A stretch of DNA of 64,000 nucleotides. It comes from Phlegmacium glaucopus (taxonomy: Eukaryota > Basidiomycota > Agaricomycetes > Agaricales > Cortinariaceae). Below are positions 9,923-24,000 of this stretch, in pieces. The notes beneath the pieces were generated by a model that saw only the letters and a program-made list of their open reading frames with translations, had not been told where the DNA came from and ran no database searches. The translations under genes were made by a program, and so were the position numbers. The stretch spans positions 593,646 through 657,645 of the forward strand of contig MU130698.1 of assembly GCA_015039465.1 (NCBI GenBank), in the 5' to 3' direction. Every line of letters begins with the position of its first letter. The first letter of the stretch is position 1.

Positions 9923-11544
9923 TCAAAACCCACCTGAACTAGACGAAGTCGAAGGACCAGATGGAGCGCTACTACCCCCACCCCCACCACCACCACCACC
10001 ACCAGGATTTCCGCTTGTATTTCCGCCGCTGGAAGAATGAACAGGCCAATCCAATGCAAAACCAGAACCTTGCGACGATTGGCTCTGATGCCGACTTTGT
10101 TCATCTGCGTCCAAAAAGGCCGCAAATAAATCACCACCACCTCCACCCGGACCACCACCTCCGCTTCCACCACCCGGACCAGACGACTGAGAACTGCCTC
10201 CAGGTGGACGTATCATGCTCGGATACAATCCGGTCTCATAGGATGAACCAGAGCTATTCGTTCTAGTAGGCAACCCAAACCCCGATCCACCTCCACCTCC
10301 AGTTCCACCGCCTCTGGATGATTGTCCTGAACTACGAGAAAAATCGGATTGCAGAGGTATAAACGAAGGAGGCGGTGAAGAATGAGAAGAAACAGGGAAA
10401 AATGGCTGATACTGGGGATTCGAATGATGATGTTGCTGTTGCTGTTGTCCTTGGTGTTGATGATGATGGTGTTGGGAAGGATGGTGTTGAGATGTATGGT
10501 GTTGATAGGGCGAGTTTGATGGTCGACTAAAGGGACTCGAATTTTGACCTGGATGATACGAGTATGGACCAGTGCCGCTACCAGGCGGAGCTAGGTCATC
10601 AGATGGAGAACGACTATGACTGCTTGGCATTCCCATACGAGTTCGTTTGTTGACGGATGGATCTCTCATACTGGATATGGGTAAGGTAGAACCGCCGCTA
10701 CCTGAAGGAGGAGCCAAACCGTGCATAGATAGCGGCTGAGGGATAGTAAGACTTCGATGACCAGAACCATAGTCCATCTGGGAAGAAAAACAATATCAGA
10801 ATGATTAGGATTTTACAGCAGTAGAGCCACGTACGCTGGTAACCAGATCATGAGTGGGTTTCAGCTTTCCATCAGGACCTCTCTTCCTTGCCGACCGACT
10901 TGGCAGATCGTCATCTTCATCTTGATCGTCGTCCTCACCATCGCCTATATCGTCAAGCTTTGTACTTGCGTTTCCCGAGAAATCTGGTGGACCACGAGTA
11001 TCCTTCTCGCCATCGTGCTAATGGATGATAAGATATGACGGGGGAAGAAGAGGAAGACTTGTGATTTGCTAACCCTGATATGTCTTTGAACAATGTCGTG
11101 AATGTCGGCAGAGCCATACTGGTAGAGCTTTACATGATGACCTGGACGTTCCTCTATTTAATGATAAAAATAGAATCAGGGTCATCAGGATAAAAATTGA
11201 CGAAAAACCGACCGAAGATGATAACCGCCACATCGACCGAGCAGAGCACGCCAAGCTCATAGGCTTTCTTGAAGAGACCATTCTTACGCTGGATGATAGG
11301 AGTAGGAGATATGAAAGGAGGGTTGTTGGGGATGGAGAGTAATATAGAATGCCAAGCCCGTGAGCACAAAAATAGCGACAAAAAGATAAAAAGGAAAGAA
11401 AAAAAGACCTTTAAAAAGGTGACAGAGCGGTTTCGTTCGTGCTAAGTATAATTCAGGGCACTATAAGCATGGAAGGAGGAGGAGGAAGGGGATAGGGGAT
11501 ATACTGACCGTGATAGGCTGAATTTCGATTTTTCGTCTGCCCAT
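9923..11544 (-). CDS. MADS-box transcription factor, Rlm1/MEF2 type
   Basis: Six exons join in frame: 11509-11544, 11409-11441, 11213-11288, 11074-11153, 10835-11017 and 9923-10777 (420 aa). The N-terminus is a full MADS domain, starting [12 protein letters not shown], then [20 protein letters not shown] and [17 protein letters not shown]. The IEIQ/ELGVLC form and the following MEF2-like helix ([20 protein letters not shown]) point to Rlm1/MEF2 (type II) rather than Mcm1/SRF. In yeasts Rlm1 acts below the cell-wall-integrity MAP kinase. Residues 81-140 are acidic ([12 protein letters not shown]). The last exon is low-complexity: His/Gln-rich, then Gly/Ser-rich. Several Ser-Pro sites could be MAP-kinase targets. 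The C-terminus may differ if a further intron is spliced. Confidence in the family is high. Confidence 0.9.
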
Positions 11545-14500
11545 TGTTTTGAGAGAGAAAAGTCTGTGGGAGGGGAGAGAGAGGTTTGTCGAATCCGTTT
11601 TCCAGTTTCGACCGCCCAGTCTTTGAGGCACCACAGCATCGTTTGTTTTACCACACAAACTTCCGGCATTATCTTGCCGCTCGGATACCCCCGCAATGCC
11701 GCTTGCTCTCTGCCGATGACAGTCTATAAAAGGAAATAAACCTCCCAGGCTTTTAAAATTTCCGTTGATGTCGTTCAGGTAATCCTTCTCCGCAGCATGT
11801 CTCCGTTCCTCTTACTTCGGATCTTTTTTAATCCTTTTACTCTCATCAACCAACACCTCTCTCCCTCACCCATCGGCCAGCCGCCCACATCCCGTGTTTT
11901 GCTTCTAACGCCGGCCATTCTAGAAATACAAAATACACACACCAATCTTCTCACACGACCTTGTGGTCCTTGTCCTTAACGCTGACATCCCCAATCGCTA
12001 TTTTCTCTCACTGATGTCATCACACATTCCCTGCCGATCTTTCGCTGTATGTTTTTTATGTTATTAAAAAAATTTAAATACCAACCCCCAATAATCTTTT
12101 TAATCAAGTTTCCTCTTATTCACACTATCCCGCTACTGCATTATCCACCCTCCCATCCATCACTCAATGCATCATTCCCCTCATCACCCCATCGCGTGTC
12201 AACCCACGGGCTTATACATTTTACCGAAACATGTCTTCCCGCGGAAATGCCAGTACAAACCCTTGTCCCTGTCAATTCCAAATCTAGATGACTTCGTCAT
12301 CATCATCACGGTATCCATTCCAATTCCATTCCAATTCCCCTATCTGGGCCGCCATGTCAAATGGTGTCAAACCATCTACCTTTGCGCTTTCTCGTCTTGT
12401 CTTATCTTCTCACAACACCCGAAAGGTTCTATACCTCACGTCTTTCAGCTAGCAAGAACAACAAAAAAAAGAGGTAAACATCTTTGATCACTCATCTCGA
12501 TTCTCAACTTCAGAGGTCCCATCTCATCTCCTAAACAATACCATCCGTACCTGTACAATCAACATCATATCAATCTCCATTGCAATGACCGTTACATTTC
12601 TTCTCCGCCGAAACCCGGCTCCTCCCCCGAAAACATGAAAACACATGACTAAAAGTCTTCATATTTCACCCGTATGAAATTTTTGTGGCGCACTCATGAG
12701 CACGAGCACACATTTATTTACTCCGCATCCGGAAGGTATTTACTTCACTAAACTCGACTTTGGTGTGCTAAATTCCGTACCAAGGACACTTTCCATTTCC
12801 AACGTCTGACGTGCACAGTTAGTTGCCAAGATAACATGTGCCTTCCTGTGCGTGTCCAATTTCGAACAGAATCCCACCCGATTGAAGTTCTCGACTAAGC
12901 CCTATTAGATTGAACCCCAAAAGTAGTAAGTGTCTTCTCAGGATGACAATAAACAGGTGCCATCCCTTCTATTGCCATCCTCCATCCCCACCAAAAGTAG
13001 CACGCCACACCATCAATACTGTCCTACAACGGGAAAACGGCCTCTTGGCCTTCGCATTGCTTCTCTCCCAAACCATCTTCCAAATCATGTCTTGGTAAAC
13101 TGATGTTCAAAAAATTCGAAGATTTAACAACATGAGAAGCAGATAGATACCCAGGTAAAACCACGGAGAAACCTTGTGGGAACAATAAATACATAACAGG
13201 CCTCCCAGCACGATTTGGCGTCCCAAACAATTCTCGTCAAGCAGTCCTTCTAGCTCAACTTCTTTTCATGACACCATACCCCAAAATAAATTAATATAAA
13301 ACGAGCATTTGTATCGATCATGATCAACAAAAAATCCATTAAATCGCTTGCATCTCCAAAATGCTCACCGCGAAAGTCTACTTATCTACGGCACAGGACA
13401 TGAGATTCGAAGCTTTACCATACTACATATATACATTTAATCCCTCATCTTCTTCTTGATCATGATTTTTACCTAATGCTAACGCAGGTCCGAGTCTGAA
13501 CTTCTTGAACCTGGATTATTTTTTTTCAAGATGCCTTCGATAGACTGGTCATGGAACATCGATTAGCCCAACCAAATCCTGCGTACACTCTATAGCTATT
13601 TCACCGATCCTACGACTTTCAAAAAGATTCATCCAAAAAGCTGAATTATATATACAGTCAAACACATTTTAACCCATACCTCTAGTATGCCATATACCCC
13701 ATGACCCATAGATTTTGGCCAGCACCAAATCGGAATTTACCCTAAAACCGACCTCCAATAACCTATAACCTCACATAACCCATACCCTGGGTGCATCCAC
13801 CGATGGGTATGGGCGAAGAGGGGTTCGACTGTAATAGCATAGGACATGGAATTCGAAGAGGCAATTTAAAAACAGAGAGTGGAATGACCGTCCATGCCAT
13901 AAATGACTACTACAATATACCTGACATTCAACTTTTAAGCCTCATCGTCTGTTGTTATTTTTTATTGGGACCTCCTCTTCTATCCGAGAGTCCTGTTAGT
14001 TTTCATTGTTACTTCCACTTACTCTGAAACGAAATTCCCTTTCCCTTCTATGTTAATCATTAGCTGGGACATTGTCGCAATTATATTTCTCATGTCAATA
14101 TATGTTCACCCGCGGATAATTGACCACGTCTACTGTTTCCATATCTCTCCCGCTCCATTCTTGCTTCATGCTTCAAAAAAATTCTCAAGCCATCTCAAGC
14201 CCGTCTTACTTGCGTATTTCGGAACGTCAACACAACAATCGTTCTTCAAATATACACGTGCAATCCATGAAAAAGTTATTTAGATTTATAGAAACCCTCA
14301 CACGCTCGTACGCCATACGCGGGTTAAAATGCGCATTTTTCAGTACTTTAAGGATACAAATTCTGACTTAGAACGCTCCCAAAGTAGCATGATCGATATG
14401 ACCATCGATACTATGATATTATTATGACATGAATGCAATATTAAAATGCCTAATCAACAGTCTTGACACTGGTACATGGGTGCTTCCTTTATGCTCAACC

Positions 14501-17500
14501 TTTTAACCTCAGGCTTTCTAGTGTAATTATAAATGCAACCATTGCGATTTTTTTTCTTTTTTTCAAACAGATTACACAACAATTCCATACTACCGAAACG
14601 ATTCTCAAGCGTTTGAGCGAACGGTAGCCTAGCCAGAGCACTACTAGCGCCTCATACCCAAGGTTTCACAAAAATATATCCTGTCCAACTCTGAGCTTGA
14701 CTACCATGTCCTAGCAGGGATTATTTATAAAAATAAACAAGATATAAAAATAAATGATCGAGAGATGCCGCGGTTACCTTTCCAGTTCTCTGGATTTCGA
14801 TTATGTATATATGGCTTAGGCCATGCAACACTTTTTACCCTTGACTGCATCTACTGCTCAGTACCGCCATCGCCAATATGCGGATGAAAGGTAGCTGGAT
14901 TACGATACGATTATGAATACTAGTGCTTACATGTCAATGTTAACCGATACGTGGAACCTAAATTTCTTTTCCTCGCGGTTGCAGTTGGAATCTGTTAAAC
15001 GGCCCAGCGCTCATGGATGAGTCAAAGGCGCATGGAAAACTCCGGTACCGATTATCGGATGCTTGACAACTATACACATGTATGCACATTGTTTTGTTGC
15101 CACAGTTAGTACCTTTCTAGATTTAAATTTGAAGGGCTCAAGGTTTCCTTCCCAACAGCGCCCAACCTTTCTCCATTGTAACATCTATACATTGTCCACG
15201 AGGTGTGGAAATTGCACGGTGTGGACATCTACACCACGTTGATCGTACCTAGGTCTACAGACGCGCAACCAACGATACGTAAGTGACGGTAAGTATAGCC
15301 CCCTAAAAACATAAAATAATATCAAAAGATGACATACATATATGATATATATATGCATGTAAACTAGCCAAATCTGAGTATTATGTAACAACGAGGTCAA
15401 TAAATACTCTCGTGACTCCCCGTGATTGTTTCTGTCATTGCATTTATTTATGTAAAAATCAGAGCTCCTTCAGGCTTCCCCAGTTTTGGGCGAAATCAAG
15501 CAAAGCCGACGCCCCTGAATACTTCCCCACTCACCCACAGCGTCAGAGCCAAAAAGCAACATCTGAAGCCGCTGTGGTGAGTCGGACTCCCCACAGCGCC
15601 ACAGCACAAAAACAACATCTGAAGCCGAACGCGCACCAGAATACCTTTCTCTAGTGGTATTCTCGAGGGGGATCGAGGCAAAGATATATAAACATGCCCA
15701 TTCAGAGACATCATTCACTGCCAAGTTCTGCCTCGTTTTCACGACACTCCTTGTCAGCTGATGCTCGAATCTTGATAGTTCAATGGCGTAAACCAACGAC
15801 AACGCCAAAGATCATTGAATCAAGGAGGCTCACTACCGATTTTCCAGCGATTCAATTTCAAGACCAAGGTCAAGGTCACTCAACAGTTACCATCTCACAA
15901 GCTGCCGTCATACCGGGACCTTGAGAACCCTTGAAGAATGTTACCCCATTATTGGGCGATGTAGAGCTTGTGGAACGTGAACGGCTGCATTTAACAAGCA
16001 GCAGCTACTAGAGGCTACTAGCCGCCGCCATAGTGGCCGTACATTGGATTCTAGACACCGAAGGTAGTCATTCTCAAGCAGAAGGTTACACAGTGATCGG
16101 GAACATGACTGTTGACCATAAGTTGCAAGGAGATTCTAAGATCTTCGACGCAACAGGTGGTTATAAACATAACTGGAGTCTGGCATAAACAAACATGAAA
16201 ATATTGCAATCTCCGTTAGCTCCTGAATCTACTTTATTTGGGTTCTTCGGCTTATCAATCTGCCACGCACGGCAGCGCACGGCCAACAGCCTCCTTTTGT
16301 GCCTGGGACTAAGTATAAATTCTGGGGGTGTCATAGGTCAATGGGAATAACACAAAATAAATAACATGTCAATATTTGTTATTAACATGTTTTTTAACAT
16401 ATCTCACGAATCATAAGGAGAGATCAAAAAGTCGATAGTGATATGGTGATATATTCCGCGATATTCCGGCGACACTTATCGCCAGATGAAAAGAAAAGAG
16501 GGCGGTCTCGGAAAAAAAAATCCCTCCGAATTTTGCTGAGGTCCTGAGGATTGAGGAAAAGCATCGTTGGATGAAGCGGATTGCGTTGACGAAGTTCAGG
16601 TGAATGTGACACGTTCCTCAACTCGCTTTGATATAGCCGATTATTGTCAAGCTCGACCAGTAGACGACGACGTGAAACTCAAGGCACTCATCATAAGTAG
16701 ATTCTGCTGGGGCCTGGCGTGAATGTTCCGGCACATGGAACAGATGAGCCTGCTATACGGGCCAGTAAACGGGGAGAATGGAGCATCAACATGCATATCG
16801 AACGTCATGGCATTGTGGTTGATGGTACTCGGAGTCACGATATTATCTCACGTAGGTAACTTAAATACACCTAGTACTAACCTCTTATACATAATCCAAA
16901 GGTTTTCCTTGTTAACCCTAAGAGTCAGTTACTACTAGCCTACTAGTAATCAGAAATTAATTGAGGCTTGTATACATCAAGTAAGTTACATTCAAGTATG
17001 AATTATGTGTTGATTGTGTGGCTTGATTGGTCCAAACAGACGTATCCAAAGGTTGATGCAAGCTGTTCAGGTTTTTTGTATCTCACAAACTCGTATGTCT
17101 TCAACTTCAAGTTTCCACACCCACGGACCAAGGGCTGATAGGCGAATATTTTCCCATGCCAAAGGTTGCAATGATGCTACTGCGTACAGCACTCTCTATG
17201 CAGGGAAACAATTAGGACCTCAGACTCATTTACTATCCTTATTGTTGAATGGAAGGAAAATTTTATTGTGAAGCAAAGACTATTCTGGACCCTGGTGCAA
17301 CCCGCATATCCCTACTAGGCAAAAACGTCATCCAGAGTCAAATTTTTGTTCTCACATTCATCAATGTAATTGTCTTGAGTCTCAATTTCAAGGAAGCCCA
17401 GTAGCCGCTAGATTGCCTACTGGCAGCCGGGTATTCGGAACCCCGACTTTGTGGAGTACAATTGGAACATACTCGGTGTCAACCGTCAGAAAGTCAAGGA

Positions 17501-20291
17501 ACATTCCAATCTCAAGGTAACGCCGCTGGTTCCAAACCAAGTAACCTTCCCTCTATGCCATGCGATTTATTCATTTTCATGTAAATTCCCACTACTTACG
17601 TACGTCTCCGAGTCCGGAATATTGTTTACAATTCTCGAGTCCCTTAGGCGAAATGTAGCCCAGATTTCATGATTTCATCTACGATATCTGCTTTGAGTTC
17701 GCGTACGAAATGTTTTCACCACCCTCGGCCACCTCAACAGTCTTGCTTGAAACGCTGCTAATACTTTACTTCTCCCAATACTTGGCCAACCAAGTTAGTC
17801 ATATCGTCCATAACATAACTCCGGTTTCTCATGTCAACCAGGCAGTACGATAAATGCTAAGAGTTAGGACTATCAGCACCGTGGCCATTTTCCCGATTGC
17901 TTCGGATTAGTTGTTCATCTTTCTCAGCCTATCCTACTATTATATCGTTTCCCATGACCTGATGCGTATGATTTTATCTGAATCTTTAGTGCATCCAGTC
18001 TACTTCCATGCGAAGCGCCCAATGTCCGTCCCTCTGCCGCATGGAACGTGCATTTCTTCGAATACCCGCCTCTATTACGGCAGGCCTTGCTTAGGCCATA
18101 TGACAACATATGATGCAAAAAATTTCCAAGCGTGATGCCTAAAAAAAGTATCATGAAATCGTTTGAGTTCCATCCCCATGTCAGAGAAGGAAGGCACCAT
18201 AATAAAATCACTTCGGGCGAGCTAGTATCAACATGGAATGTATAAACATTGAGCCGCTGACTTTAAAAGAGCTTGGTTCTCATTTTTCCACACTTTCAAT
18301 TGCAGGGTAACCTGTAAAAGTTAACTTATCTATGAGTCGATACAACCTACCCAACTTCAATCCAAAGATTAAAAATAAATATCTTTCGAGTTTCATGTTG
18401 TACAAGTCGTTTATATGTCGGTATAGAGGAGTGGCAGACCGTCCGGATGAGACAACACAAAACAATATTTTCAAAGTTTTCTTCTGCCGGCCGCGAGCGT
18501 CAGTGTGCTTTCACAAAAGGGGCAGAAAGTCATGAGCTACGCAGGTATAAAGTTAGCTCCTGGAGAAATCTGGAGAACCTCGCGGGCGATCGGCCATTGT
18601 AACCAGCGGCTTACCCTGAGTCATTACAAAGGGGGCTCCAGGGACTATTCTTAGTTCTACAAACCCAGCCGTCTGTACCTTGTCACTATTAAGCCTCTGC
18701 AAGTAATTGCGGCACTCAGGGTAAACCTGAGCTGTCACGAAAAATGGAAGAGCATGGTCAGAACAAAAGCTTTTTGTCAAGGGATCAATAAGTGTATTCA
18801 CCAGAACGTCTAATGTCGTGGAGTGTTGGACCATAGTGACGGACATCCATCGGCTCAGGGGTCAGCACTGAACGGGGGACCTGAGTTTGACCGCGACAGC
18901 TTACATCGCCACCTGATGAGAAAGACAAGGAAAGTCATACCCTGATATGTTAGGCTTGGCGTAGGAACACCGTAAAGAACTGCGAGAAACCTCCTTTTGC
19001 TCAGGCTCTAGAAGACTAGAACCCAGTCCCAAACTAGTAGTAATCGGGGAAACGAACGATGTAATGTTCAGCTGATGTCATTCAGATCGACTGTCTTGAA
19101 AGAGTTCCTGAGGGCATAAGAACATGCATTCGGGGAAACATCTGTGCCCTCCACATGGTTAACTGCGGAAAGGCTTTATGAGTTAAAGGAAATAAGATAA
19201 GACTAAGAGCCTCCCTTGTGCATGAAAGAGTCATCGGACCACGTTCGTCCGAGTACTCACAGGATGAGCAACTTGAACCAAGAATAACCGCTAACCCCTC
19301 TTCCCATTGAGTCACTCGACGGCTGTGTGGAATGCGACTGCTCTATCTTCCATCTGGGATATATATATAGTACATGGTGTATATTGGATAGAAGACGGCT
19401 CGGAGGCGCTCCTTGCTGCGCGGAAATGCGCAACCAGCGTCAGTCTGCATAATAATGTTGAAAGGACGTTGGTGCTTTCGTACCGTGGTTCTGACGAGAC
19501 GGGACTGTCAGTCGCCGTTCCTTGTCTGCGTCAGAACTTTTGTTGTCCTTGTCAACTCGCGCTAGGACTTTAGTCGGTTCAAAGTGATCTTTGCTCGATA
19601 TCTTGCTGTACGGTTCGTAGATTTGTTGATCACTGATCACGCGATATTTTCGTCAAAGTCCGGCATATTCCGATGCCGCGCAGAACAAATGGCATCCTGC
19701 CGCCTGCGCAGCTTGTTGCTCATCTCAATACTGTGACGTGGACTATTTCTTAACTATCTAAAATCCGATTCATACGCACAAGTCACAATCCCACGGACGA
19801 ACCACTCAACAATCAACTTGAGTTTGACGGTCACATGACATGATATGTGAACGTAACTCATATCACGTGATGGGAAATTTTGTGTGAAATTTGTGCCTAA
19901 AAGGGTTTTAGATGGTTACAAAATAGTACCACCACAGCCTCAGTTTGCCCTACCAAAGCTAATTACTCTGTTCATGCTCTCTAGTTCGTCTACCGTGGTC
20001 CCATCTCAGGCGTTTTTTACTTGGTGACAACGAGGCTAGTGATGTAGCATTAAGTACTGTGACTCAGTGTGAGGCACGCGGTCAGATTGCTCAACATTTT
20101 TATTGACCTTGTTATCCCAGAGATTGCTCTGACTTAACCAATCTCCTTCTGAACCTCTATCTGGAAGGGAAATATATATGGCGAAATCCTCCATGGATCC
20201 CTTCATCGCACTTGTGCTTTCCGGTCTATTTTATCTCATCCAATGGGAAAGTAGACTCTGAGTCGGCTCCTTCCTTTTACAGCCAACCCGT
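11545..20291. other. 8.7-kb stretch without a supported gene
   Basis: The first kilobase upstream of the MADS gene is pyrimidine-rich and probably holds its promoter and 5' leader. Beyond it I see only short open frames with no recognisable motifs or convincing splice chains. 15,540-15,630 contains a short direct repeat (acatctgaagccg twice). A highly diverged or non-coding gene cannot be excluded. Confidence 0.4.
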
Positions 20292-20327
20292 ATGTGGCTG
20301 TGCACACGGTGTCTAATCCTATCCACC

Positions 20328-21065
20328 ATGTCGATTCTAGGCGGCACATTCTTCCTTCTGACTTTCGTACCGTACAGTCAAACCCAGATAATCGACACAC
20401 AACAAAATCCCGTAGGAACAATTGTTGCTGGATGTATTGTCGGTAATTAGTGCCCATCTTATCCAGGTTCAAGAAAAGGCTGATGTCTCACAAATCCCCT
20501 CTGTCGCTTTAGGTGGTCTCTTCGTTCTATTGTTCCTGATTTTATTCGTTCTATTATTGAGACGACGTAGAAGTCAAATGGTCGTCAACGGTCGTATTAG
20601 TCGACAAGAGAACAAACCCTTATTCGATGGCTCTTGGGGATGGCGTCAACCCGTCCAACAGAGTGCCGTGCCTACGACTCCTTACAGACCCCAGGGATTG
20701 GCTGAGACTTCTTCCGTAAATCCTCCTCCCGTCCAACATGATCTTGTACTGTCTGACACCGACCAATTTCCGCCGGGCGTGCCGCCACCCGCATACACAA
20801 ACGATCCAAATATGAAAAGCGTTTATTTCGCAGTAAGTAGAGTTACATTCTGTCAGTATTTATAACGAATCTCTCTCTCAGCAGTCCCCCGGAAACGGTA
20901 CCGAAGATCCAAACACCGGTGGTATTTCTTGTAACCCCGTACGTCGACAACGCGTCACCAATACTGGCACATTATTGACCTATCTTTCCTTCGCAGCCCC
21001 CATTTCCATCAGCAGCGCACGTTAACGGCCAAGAAAATGTTTTCGTTGGAGGTTTTCGAAGATGA
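20328..21065 (+). CDS. Small single-pass membrane protein with PPxY motif
   Basis: An N-terminal hydrophobic segment (MSILGGTFFLLTFVPYS) looks like a signal peptide. An in-frame ATG 36 bp upstream (20292) is an alternative, but 20328 has the better context (caccATGt). After a short linker, an intron (about 20444-20513) joins GTIVAGCIV to GGLFVLLFLILFVLLLRRRR, a transmembrane helix with a basic stop-transfer end. The cytoplasmic tail is Pro-rich and carries PPGVPPPAYT, a PPxY-type WW ligand often bound by Rsp5/NEDD4 ligases. Two further short exons end in VFVGGFRR. The layout (short ectodomain, Gly-zipper helix, PPxY tail) is common among agaric membrane proteins of unknown role. No enzyme domain is present. 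Confidence 0.65.
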
Positions 21066-24000
21066 TTTCACTTTCAAAAAACAACTTTATATTTTATACA
21101 GATCCTGTCTCTCCCTAATTGACATACACTAATCTTCTTTACTTGTACTATTGACTATCCTTTTCGCCTGTAGATGTCGCATAAAATTTCGATGTTTTGA
21201 CCATGAACAAACGGCCATACGTCTATGCCAATCTCGTCTTAAACTCCTATTCCCTGATTCGCGCATGCCTTTCCTTTACCTTTTCCACGTATCTGGCATA
21301 CATAGAAGTCGTGGTCCCACTGAAAAGTTTGTCATCGCCATTGGGCGACGGCGTTCTCACAATTCACCCTAAAAGAAGGCTAACTTTGCACCGTTGCACA
21401 AAAGGGACCAAAAACATGGTGCGGTAATGCCCACCCCAACTTTTTTTGACAGTGAGCTTGGCCATTCTTTAGAACATAGAATTAAAATAATGAGCATTGG
21501 GTAAGTTGACAGAACGAACGAAAGAAAACCTAAATCTTCACCATTTGGGATACGAAACAACGGAGATTCACCACCTCCGAGGAGAAATGAAAGGGAAGGA
21601 GGAAATTGAGATTGAAAGGCTCACTGTGACAATAAAAAGGATGTATCACCAAACGTGAACATATTCATTAACTAGCTGCAAGCTTTTGATTCATTTGTTG
21701 TCTGCAAGCACAAAATGGCAGTATGACGAAACGATGAGTAATTCGAATCATGAGAAGGTATGCTTGTTTTGGAGGAATAATCACTTTTCACAAAGGTAAA
21801 CCTCGGGATCCATGCCTTACTGACTTTAAAGTGCATCCAGCTCGATAATTTGTCCAATAGTACGAGTCAAAGAAGAGAGTCGAACGACCCTCGGCTGCGC
21901 AGGAGATGAAAAAAAGAAGGTACACAACTCTAGGAGTCGACTGAAGAATGAAGAGTTTCACGCACTGGTGTCAACAGGGTGATCCGCACAGTGACTGTAA
22001 CGAACTGTATACTTTCTCTGTGGTATGCTTGAGTTATTGGCTTGCCCGAGGGGCGAAGTGACCTCAAGTAATAATCACCACGCTGCATCAAAGACGGAGA
22101 ACTTGAATGTACACGTCATAAAACCTGCAGACATATTAACAAAAAGAACGACCGTCAGAAGCTGGCATCAATCAAGGCTCAAGGGGGGTACTCACTGGCC
22201 TATGCATGAATCCTGACATCGATCTGATTTTAAGCAGGCTTTCACCAATTTAGGATCGTAGCCCAGAGTTTTTACTATAGATTCTTACTGATCCACTATC
22301 ACAGGCCGTTGTATTATCGATATGGCGGAGGAGAGAAAAGAACAGGCTCTATCCAATCGCTGGAGAAGAACACAAAGTCAAATTGGATCCTATCAAAAGT
22401 CGCACGGAGTGGATATTACGGGGGCTGAAGCTCGTCATCCGCAATGACCTATTGAACCCCATATAATGATCAGAGTTGTATTGTAAAGAGAGAAAAGGCC
22501 CTAGCCAATCGCTGGAAAAGACTACAAAGTCAAATCGGACATCCTATCAAGTCGTATGGAGCGAAGTGGATATTACGGGTTTTGAAACTAGTCATCCGCG
22601 ATGGGCCTATTGAAAATATTGGCTCCCTTCTACAGCAGTCCGTGGTAACCTATGAGCTAAGTACGTAGTACGAAGTTTGCGAAATCACTCACGTTTATTA
22701 TGTCTATGAAACCCCATCTATGAAAACCGAGTATAAGGTCCACAAGTTAAATACAGGGTTTGAGGCACCTCATCGAGGCCAGAGCCCAGAGTCGTGATGA
22801 ATATTGTTGTCCACAAGACGTCAACTTGATAAATCCTAGGTTCCAGACCAATGGATGCGATGCGGAATGAGAACTGTTAACATTACTCTTGTCGCGGGTT
22901 GCATGTTACAGAGCTGGAGAAGTAACTATCATACCCAAAAACAGTGTGACAAACAAAAAAAATGCCGGGAATAAACCACATTCGGCATTAGTCCTGGAAA
23001 CCTACGTAGGATGACTCCCAAACCTAAGCAATTTTGCTCCGCCGACAAAAGAAAAAAAGAAGAACCTTGTGAATTATGATGTTACATATTATTCATTTTC
23101 CAGACATGTTCAATGGAAACAATGAGATAACCGCCGTGGCGAGCATGCAGTGCTAGTCAGATGATATGATTGGTCGAAGCGAGTTTGTTTCGGCCCGATT
23201 AGTACGCTTACTCTGGTAAATTACTAAGCCAAGGCCGGGGTAAGGGAAATCTCGTCGCCGCGTGTGGTATAGCTGTGTTATGACTATCATTCATGGAATT
23301 AAGAGGGTTGATAAGGATATGATAATGCAAATTCCTACCCAGGTCTACATTTCAATTGGGTTCCCAGAGAAACATCATCAATGTATCATATGCTGCGGAT
23401 TTTCGCGGACTCGAAAATAGAGACTAACCTCTCGCCACCTCGGTTATAAAGAAGGAAGTACTACAGTGGGGCCACAACCAAAAGGTCCAATTATAAGCAA
23501 AATACCATATGATTATTTTTCATATCCATTTACGGGCTGGTCACGATGGAATGTTTAGGTTCGACTCTAGGCTGGATAAGGATTGGGCCAGTGGGCCCTT
23601 GCATCGACTAAATGCCTCGTTAAACTGGGCGGATAAGATAGTTATTTACAAACACCTTCTTTGCGACAGAAGCTGGTGGATTTTAGTGGCTGGGCCGCAT
23701 GTCAGCCAGCCAGGATACAAGAACTGTCCAAATCGAGTGTACACTGGGCAGAATGGAAGGATGTCGTTAGGCTTTTGTAGTGAGAAATCGGTTTATGTAT
23801 GACCAATTAACTTGCTCTTTAAGTTCGCCGTCATGGGAATGGAGTGATGAACCCATGCGCAAGTTACATACTGACTTGGGTGAAATGAATGAACCTGAAC
23901 AAAGAAGGACATAACCGTTAGTAACGTGACCACAACAGACGCCACTCAAGTACTCACGATTCGAAATGAGGCGCGCCAGCTAGTGACAAAACATAATTCT

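Noticed and set aside
9961..10266. Plus-strand frame rich in His and Pro
   Set aside because: It is antisense to the Gly/Ser-rich end of the MADS factor.
18553..18846. 97-aa minus-strand open frame as a gene
   Set aside because: I could not connect it to flanking exons or to any family; chance occurrence in this region is likely.
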